The notes under the pieces are model-generated. The model worked only from the letters and a program-made list of their open reading frames with translations, did not search any database and had not been told where the DNA came from. DNA of 64,000 bases, taken from the NCBI RefSeq assembly GCF_019649055.1, contig NW_026570239.1, positions 1,178,001-1,242,000 on the forward strand, given 5' to 3'. Source of the stretch: Paramacrobiotus metropolitanus. Its lineage: Eukaryota; Tardigrada; Eutardigrada; Parachela; Macrobiotidae. Positions 56,461 through 64,000 of the stretch are shown in pieces. The position numbers were made by a program, and so were the translations under genes. The number at the start of each line of letters is the position of its first letter. Positions within the stretch are counted from its first letter, which is position 1.

Positions 56461-57888
56461 ACTAAATGCCTCGAGTTTACACCCAACAGCTCGAGCTTTC
56501 CATGTAAATCGATGGCATAAAACTGACGCTCAGTCTGTCTGAAATTACTCTGTAGGCTTCATCAAACATGGCCGCCTGCCGGCCTGCGACATGCCGCGAC
56601 TGTACGGCGAGCGCGCAAAAGAGATCGTTCTCCACTTTCACGGTGCCCGCCGTCACAGATAAAAGGTCACACTGGCTTGCTTTAAAATGTGTCGGTATAT
56701 TGTTGTTGTTTCTTGTACGGCATATTAACCGGATCACTAAATGATAAGCAATCCACAGTCCAGACGTACCGCTTTTGCTATGCGGCATCAATGGAATTTG
56801 TAAGAGAATGCCATACCGTTAGAAAGATCAAGCTACAAGACTGTTAACTGTGTACTAGACTTTTAACCTGGTCTGCTCGGATTTCAGTATAATTTTAAAA
56901 TTGCAAATCAAAATACGCTCCTGCCTCTTACAGTAGCAATCCCTAATAAAAAAACATGCTAGACACATGCGACAACATCGTAAAAATCAAATAAACAATT
57001 ATTTGACTTTGGCTGAACTATATATGGACGTATGGTAAATTTTGAGGAAACTGTCCACACTTCGCCGATTACACCTGTAGCTCTTACTTTCCTTCTAGCA
57101 CATTGCAGTAATAATTGCTACTCGTAGTGCTCTGCAGACTATGGTGTTCGGGTAATTATGCAGTTTTATCAACAAAGAATTCGCTATTGCTTCTTATGCA
57201 AGGCGGAACGCCGGAAGCATTTATCTCGTCAGTAGTAAGTCATAATACGCAATACGCACATTCTATGGACTAGCACTGCTTTTCCCTGCTCTGTTTGTCT
57301 TTTTCCTCTCTGTCTCCAGTTCGAGCGTTAGTTTCTCTTTCCTCCCACACCTGTAGGCATTCTTTCCTTTCACGAGAGCACAGCACAGACAGAGAAAAGC
57401 TAAGGTGTTTATCATTGGGGCATCTTTCTCTGTACCCGAGTTTACCCTGGCTGTTTCCAATGGGTGGGAATATGTATTCAATTCCGCCCCTTTTCTCCCT
57501 ATCCTCGGGACCGTATTAATTTGAGCACTGCCGAGTACAAGTGCGGATTACGATAGAGCTGCAGACAGCCTGTTGATTTCTGACCGCATGCAGTCAAGAA
57601 CAGAGCCCAGAGAAATATCGCATGGAGAGAATATGGATGCAAAGTGCAAACATCAGTCATCAACTCATAACGTTAGGTATTGATGTGTTCATTTTATTGT
57701 TATAAGCTGTTCTGAAACTCAAAGCAAACGCAAAATTCTGTTGTGATTAAATGATTTTTTTTTGTACAATACAGGCGTGTATAGGTTGTATTATTATCAT
57801 TTATCAGGTATCAACTATCAAGTACAGACTGTACGTCCAGAGTGTTTCATAAATATGCCATGATTATTTTGTCCAATTTAATACGGCA
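56461..57888. other. Spacer between copies E and F
   Basis: No supported gene. A minus-strand 104-codon frame (56791-56477) has ordinary composition but no splice signals or recognised domain. The promoter of copy F should lie near 57.7-57.85 kb, but I cannot point to an element. Confidence 0.35.
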
Positions 57889-60800
57889 ATGCTTCCCCAG
57901 AGAATCCGATCGTTTGATTGTTCCGACTCGTCGTCTCCCTGTGAGATTTTTCCCGGTAACAACGTGTACCAGTGGAACGCGGTCGATGTGGAGAATGCCA
58001 AAGGACTCCTCGAGCGCGGCCTGGTCATCAACACCGTTCACGGTGGTCTGATCGTGGATTTCGGCGTGCCGGGCCGCCGCTCACAGTTTGTCGAGTATAA
58101 AAACGCGTTGCACTGTCTCAGCTCGCAACAGGAGCGTGTTGCTCCCTCCCGCAACTGGGACGCGGAGTACAACGATGCGTTGAAAAACCCGGCGTCCCCG
58201 ACCACCTTTCAGGTCCTGGCGCGGACAGCCGCCGACCGCCCGTGGACGTGGTATCCGGCGGTGTTTGTAGTGCGCCGAGTTTTATGGGATGAATTCGCCA
58301 TGACCCGCATCGACCTGGGTGAAAGCGTCGTGGTGAAGTACGTCAGCGCCCTGGTGGTGCGGCTGGGGCTCCGGGAGAGGGTGGAACGCGGTGTGAGTGC
58401 AGATGATTATATCACTGGAGCGTGTAGCCTGCCGCGGGAGTACCGAACGGGACTGCCGATGGAGCCGGAGTTGTGGAGCCTGTGGGTGGAATGGCTAATG
58501 ATGGTGCCCCACAACTACACGGCGTTTCCCATCAGCATACTCAACGAGAGTCTATTGTACCTCCAAGAGCGGAGGACCAGCGCGAAACTAAAGCGATTAT
58601 CAAAAAAAAATCTGGTATGGTCTAACCTTGTTAATAAATAATACGCCTGCTTTAATGATCCTCGGTAATTCTCAGTTTAGACTTTCTGACTGGGCTTGCG
58701 GGTTGTGTTGTAAAAATAGGATTTCTTAGGATAGTTACTATTACTTACTAACTTAAAATAGATTGGGATTAGGAATGTGTTTTTCAATTCTCTCATGACA
58801 AACGGATGGAGAAACTAAGTTTCGACTCTTTAGTTTTATTCTCTTTGATCAATCAAGTTCATTCTGACTTCCGGCAGTTCTTCCGGCCATGAAGTTCATT
58901 AAAGAAAATGCAGACTTCCGGCAGTTACCGTTGTTCACGGCTTCACGTAGCCGCGCTCTCAAGGGGCTGGTAATGCAGCTACATGTTGCTGGCACTTTCT
59001 AATGCAAACACGTACGGCGATAGCGTTTCCAGTCCCACAACTCATCGACGAATAGAAGAACTATTGAGCCTAATTAAACATAAGAAAACACCGATGCGGT
59101 TGGTTGTGCAAATGTTGTTTTTGGCAGGCCCTGATGAATAAGGAGGCCAAAACGGCGAAGACGCAGCGTCTGCAGGCCGGCTGGACATTCGCCAATGGTC
59201 GTTGGACACCGCCCAGAATACCACCCGACATCCGAGCCGCACCGGTTCAGCGATCCCTTCGACTGTTCGCCACATTCCCACCGGAACTCATGCGAGAGAT
59301 TCTCTCCTGTTTCGGCACGAACGAGTGGCCGATCTACCGTCGCGTCTGCCCGTTGTGGAACACCCTGATTATCCAGGATAACACCAGTCAACGCCTGACA
59401 CTCAACTTCGACAAGCCCGGCAGGACCGCCGGCTCGATGGGCATGTATATCCTTCGGTATCTAACTGCCGCCACGGAGGTGATCGCCATTACCAGCAGTA
59501 AGCAAACTTCGACGCTGCAGGAACTTAGCGACTGTCTGCGTTTGATTAGCGCCTTGTGCGAGCTGCGAGGTAACCGCATGAGAAAGTTGCAGGTAAGAAA
59601 ATGCGGAGATGGCCAGCTCTCCATGCTTCCGAACACCGGTTTCCACCGTGAGTTTTACTCACCAGGGCACATTTCCCGGTTCCGAAATCAGAAAAATCTT
59701 ATATTTTGCAAAAATATCATCGTATACCATCGGAGTATCATAAAACAAATTAATAAATAATTATAAATGCACCATAATTAATAATAATTAGTATTAATAA
59801 TTAATCATAATAATTAATCATAATAATAATTAATAATAATAATAGTTGATCTGATTTTTTTATTAATAATTAATAATTAAAACTAATAATTTCAAGTTGA
59901 GAGGTTAAGACGAAGACAATCCATTCGGTAGACAATCCAACACTAAAAAAATCCACTTGGTAGCTGCGATTCAAATCATTCAATGCGGTATTGCACCAGT
60001 AAGTACTACTGCTACTGTTTGCAATCGGGATTTTTCTCACTTTGTTCTCCCGAAACTTGTGACAAAAGTTAAATTTCATATTGAATCATTATCATTCGGC
60101 ACAATTAAGATGAGAATTTCCTGAGGTAGTATTATACAAACAGGCTTGAAACAGCTATAAGAGTACGGTACTGCGTTTGTACTGCGTATGTACTATTACG
60201 TACTAATTAATTTTGTTTGGCCACACCCTTTGAGCATCTGCAGATGAAATTATTTTTTTAATGATACTCCGATGGTATACTATGTTTCTACAAAAGATCA
60301 GATTTTTCTAATTTTGGAACCGGAAAATGTGCCCTCGTCAGTAGTAGCTGTAAAAAAGTTGTAAAAAAGCCTTCGTAGTTGTAAAAAAAATTGTTTCGTT
60401 GTGTAAAACGATTAAAAGTTCAGTCGCAAGCGGCGCAAAGTCTCGTGATTTTTACCACAGGTAATAGTAAACCGCTGCCGTTGGGATCTGGGTGGAGACC
60501 AAATCCACACGGAGGTGGAGCGGCTAGCCAAGACCTGCACCGACACGGCAGCCGCCGTGGAGCGCATTATCTGGCGCAGCTGCCGCTTTTGCCGCATCGG
60601 CGACGAACATACCGAGAGGATTGTGATCGATGACGTCATGGCCATCCGCGCCACGATGACTGAAGTGCAGACAGATCTGTATGCTCTCGTGGAGCGGCAG
60701 TTGATGTGGATCGACATTCCGCTCGATTGGTTCGGGTTAGTGCGGTGGATTGCGGAAGAAGCGCGGGTTAACGAAAATTCGGACAACTGCACCGCCATTA

Positions 60801-61199
60801 AAAGGGTACGTTGCCGGAAAAAATCTGCAGTTTCTTACGTTTTTAAGCTTCTTCTGGCTTTATCAATGAAACTGTATTTTCTTCCTCTAACACCAGTTTG
60901 CGGTTACGTTGCAAAGCCAGACTATCAAACCAGCTCTTGAGGCTTTTAAATAAAATTCGATTTGGGAATTTTAATTTTCGTTGTTTTGGTAAATTGCCTA
61001 GGTCCTGCTGACCTATCAGTGCAACGATCCTCGCGTTACAAACCGCTACCGAGGGAAGAATTGGTGGACGGGCGAGGAGCTACGCCGTTTAGATTTGACA
61101 ACGCTGTCCACACTGACGTTGTGGACACTGAACTTGGCCATGCTGTCACGCGAGAAGCCACCGCGACCTATCGAATATCCACCGATGGATCTGATTTGA
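57889..61199 (+). CDS. Tandem family copy F: Tudor-like/F-box protein, intact
   Basis: Exons 57889-58614, 59128-59592, 60461-60805 and 61002-61199 (phase 0; donors GTATGG, GTAAGA, GTACGT; acceptors CAG, CAG, TAG) give about 577 aa. Exon 1 has SPCEIFPGNNVYQWNAVDV, IVDFGVPGRRSQFVEY and PWTWYPAVFVVRRVLW. Exon 2 has the F-box-like FPPELMREILSCFG...RRVCPLWNTL and ends MRKLQ. Exon 3 has VIVNRCRWDLGG and CRFCRIGDE. Exon 4 (VLLTYQCNDPRVTNRYRG) ends in a different, Pro-rich tail from B and E. It is the most diverged intact copy. Intron 2 contains a ~670-bp TIR element. Confidence 0.74.
59665..60335. mobile_element. TIR element in intron 2 of copy F
   Basis: AGGGCACATTT..CCGGTTCC and GTATACCATCGGAGTATCAT at the left (59665-59750) are inverted at the right (60250-60335); arms are ~85-90 bp. 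The interior is AT-rich with TAATAATTAATCAT repeats (59765-59885). No transposase frame. Confidence 0.75.
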
Positions 61200-61269
61200 T
61201 CGTTCAATCAATCGATTTATCGGTCCATAATGATACCTTTGGTGCACCTCAATGCTTTTAAACATTTTA

Positions 61270-61455
61270 GAATTGGCTTGCAGCCATAACTCCTGCACCG
61301 GATGTTGCGCGCACAAATTCTTTTCACGCCTATGCATGCAGACTACCTGGTTTTAAAATGTCCAAAAGCAAAGAAAAAAGTGTTTGGGAGTGCGCAAACA
61401 TGAATTCTTTCCTGCATGTGTACGATATTCGCACCGGTCACTTCCCGTAACAGAA
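61270..61455. repeat. Z-family repeat fragment downstream of copy F
   Basis: ACCGGATGTTGCGCGCACAA, GTGTTTGGGAGTGCGCAAA and GCACCGGTCACTTCCCGT match the right half of Z copy 2 (51300-51470). Confidence 0.6.
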
Positions 61456-61802
61456 TGATATGCTACGGATAGCGAACATTCAAAAACTATAGCAGGTGCC
61501 GGTACAGTGGTACTGTAGCGGCTCGATCAAGTGGCACCACCGAGTTTGTGTACAGTGTATGGGAAACCGGAAAGCAGCATACAGCGCAGTGCACTGTACG
61601 AATGAATTCAAAATATCCGTTTCGTACAAATGCACTGCACCGCTTGCGTACAGAATGCTGGGTATGGGGCTATGCGACCATTTGGTCCTACATTGTACAT
61701 GCAGCGTGTGCATGGCACTGCATGCCTATGCGTTCATGTACGATCAGCGCACATTTTGCAAGTGCTGAGTGCCCGCCCACAAACGGTCAGGTGTCACTTG
61801 GA

Positions 61803-64000
61803 GTCACTTGGTGAATTTCAAAATTCAAATGGTGTTTTATTGACGTTTGACATCAAAATCAGTCCAGCAAGCTTCCGAGATCATACAACTATAGGACACA
61901 TAGTTAAAAATCACATCCTGGAGTTCTCAAAAAATGAAAACTTTATTTTGTACGACTTGACATTTTAAGACTATGGCCAGTAGACGTTAGTTGTTCAATT
62001 CCTTTTTCATATCCAGGTTTAAATCGTTTTCCATCACTTTCCGTTTGCGAGGGAATCGCTGATAATTTCTAGAATCATTAACAAAAGTTAACAACGATAT
62101 CAAAGAAATCAAACGCTTCTTTAGAAAATGACGGCATTTTTTAAAGTCACATAAATTTCTAGTTTCGCATGGTTTTTCATTGACTATTGTGAGCAAAAGC
62201 AACGCTGTGAGCTTCCGAGACCATTCAACTGAAGGCAACAACGTTGAAAAACACAACCCGGACTTTTGAAAAAAAGGACGGAATTTTTTCCTAGCAAGTG
62301 AATTTCGAAATTCAAATGGTTTATCAATAAAGTTTGAGGCAAGATCAGTCCAGCGAGCTTTCGAGATCATACAACTTTAGGAAGCATAGTTAAAAATCAC
62401 ATGCTGGAGTTCTCAAAACATTGACGGCATTTTTTTCTACGACCTGACATTTTCAAACAATAGCTAGTAGACGATAGTTCTTCAACTAATTTTTTCATAT
62501 CCAGGTATGAATCATTTTCCATCACTTTCCGTTTGCGAGGGAACCGCTGATAATTTCTAAAATCAATAACAAAAGCAAACAACGTTATCGAAGATATCAC
62601 ATGCTTCTTTAAAAAATGACGGTATGTTTTTGTATCACATACAGTTCTAGTTTCGCTGGTGTTTTTCAAATTTTAAATGGTGTTTCATTGACGTTTGACA
62701 GCAAAATCAGTCCAGCAAGCTTCCGAGTTCATACAACTATAGGAAACATAGGTAAAAATCACATGCTGGATTTCGCAGAAAAAATGACAGCATTTTTTTC
62801 TAGCCAGTGATTTTCCGGATTCAAATGGTGTTTCATTGACGTTTGACAGCAAAATCAGTTCCGCAAGCTTTCGAGATCATGCAACTATAGGAAACATAGG
62901 CAAAAATCACATGCTGGATTTCGCAAAAAAATGACGGAATTTTTTTCTAGCAAGTGAATTTCAAAATTCAAGTGTTGGTTCAATGACTTTTGACAGCAAA
63001 ATCAGTCCAGCAAGCTTCTGAGATCACACAACAATATGAAACATAGTTATAACTCACATGCTGAAGTTTTCAAAAAAACGACAGCATTTTTTTCTACGAC
63101 CTGACATTTTAAGACTATGGCTAGTAGACGATAGTTGTTCAATTCCTTTTTTCATATCCAGGTATGAATCGTTTTCCATCACTTTCCGTTTGCGAGGGAA
63201 CCGCTGATAATTTCTAAAATCAATAACAAAAGCAAACAACGTTATCAAGGATATCACATGCTTCTTTAAAAAATGACGGCATTTTTTGGTGTCACATAAA
63301 TTTCTAGTTTCGCATGGTTTTTTGTTGGCGATTGTGTGCAAAAGCAACCCTGTGAGCTTCCGAGACCATTCAACTGCAGGTAACAACGTTGACAAACACA
63401 ATCGGACTTTTAAAAAAAATGACGGCATTTTTTCTAGCCAGTGATTTTCAAGATTCAAATGGTGATTCATTGACGTTTGACAGCAAAATCAGTCCAGCAA
63501 GCTTTCGAGATCATACAACAATAGAAAACATAGTTGGAAATCACATGCTGGAGTTCTCAAAAAAATGACGGCATTTTTTTCTCCGACCTGACATTTTAAG
63601 ACTATGGCTAGTAGACGTTAGTTATTTTAATTCCTTTTTTCATCTCCAGGGATGGATCGTTCTCCATCACTTTTCGTTTGCGAGGGAACCGCTAATATTT
63701 TCTAAAATCATCAACAAAAGCAAACAACGTTATCGAAGTTATCACATGCTTCTTTAAAAAATGACGGCATTTTTCGGTGTCACATAAATTTCTAGTTTCG
63801 CATGGTTTTTTGTTGGCGATTGTGTGCAAAAGCAACCCTGTGAGCTTCCGAGACCATTCAACTGCAGGTAACAACGTTGACAAACACAACCCGGACTTTT
63901 GAAAAAAATGACGGCATTTTTTTCTAGCCAGTGATTTTCAAGATTCAATTGGTGCTTCATTGACGTTTGACAGCAAAATCAGTTCAGCAAGCTTTCGAGA
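61803..64000. repeat. Higher-order satellite array, continues past the window
   Basis: Three subunits recur. A (~145 bp) contains TTGACGTTTGACAGCAAAATC. C (~190 bp) contains CTTTCCGTTTGCGAGGGAAC. B (~150 bp) contains CCTGTGAGCTTCCGAGACC. Each subunit ends near AAAAATGACGGCATTTTTT. Order is A-C-B-A-C-A-A-A-C-B-A-C-B-A, with C starting at about 61960, 62440, 63100 and 63585, so the complete A-C-B unit is ~480-485 bp. Minus-strand open frames recurring in C/B are by-products of the repeat. Confidence 0.85.

Noticed and set aside
56477-56791. Minus-strand 104-codon frame between copies E and F
   Set aside because: No splice sites, domain or neighbouring exon; length is within chance expectation for this region.
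61987-63960. Recurring minus-strand frames of up to 138 codons in the satellite array
   Set aside because: They follow repeat periodicity, are frame-broken between units, and have no splice or start context; most likely by-products of the repeat.
1-64000. CRISPR array, prokaryotic operon or phage features
   Set aside because: The window is eukaryotic with introns and retroelements; short-unit arrays are mirrored and degenerate, unlike CRISPR repeats with unique spacers.

Overview
This is eukaryotic, almost certainly invertebrate nuclear DNA. Genes are split by short GT-AG introns, intergenic space is AT-rich, and many different transposons are present. A tardigrade is my best guess, from the look of the lineage-specific two-exon 'WYP'/F-box proteins, but that rests on memory of family style and not on a search. 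There are no prokaryotic features, and I recognise no rRNA or tRNA genes.

Layout. (1) 50-2602, minus: a multi-exon gene for a single-pass membrane protein (signal peptide, LRRNT-type cysteine cap, long Thr/Ser stalk, one transmembrane helix, Tyr-containing tail). (2) 4690-9556, minus: a decayed Ty3/Gypsy LTR retrotransposon with ~155-bp LTRs and a 5-bp target duplication, carrying a nested TA-flanked TIR element. (3) 10.2-21 kb: the first copy (A, broken) of a tandem gene family among many foldback/TIR elements. Several of these have arms built from mirrored 15-17-bp degenerate units around a CCTAAGAAA-like core. (4) 22.1-25.9 kb: minus-strand exons, one of which looks like a distant relative of the tandem family, plus a 5'-truncated Helitron helicase fragment. 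(5) 27.0-30.7 kb: intact family copy B and pseudogene C. (6) 31097-48114: a 17.0-kb LTR retrotransposon with two apparently identical 460-bp LTRs and a 4-bp target duplication. It has Gag, protease and RT/RNase H frames but no recognisable integrase, and an extra ~1,200-codon frame of helical repeats. (7) 50.1-61.2 kb: family fragment D and intact copies E and F. (8) 61.8-64.0 kb: a higher-order satellite array running off the window.

The tandem family is the host-gene theme. Each intact copy (B, E, F) has four exons joined by phase-0 introns. Exon 1 encodes a ~240-aa module with two Tudor/Agenet-like barrels (by pattern). Exon 2 carries an F-box-like motif, and exons 3 and 4 encode a conserved C-terminal region. 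The products would be ~577-590 aa, plausibly substrate adaptors of SCF-type ubiquitin ligases. Copies A, C and D are broken. Intron 2 of A, E and F each carries a different TIR element, whereas intron 2 of B is only 112 bp.

The most unusual object is the 17-kb element: it looks freshly integrated yet encodes no integrase that I can find, and its RT frame and extra frame lie in register, separated by a single TAA codon.
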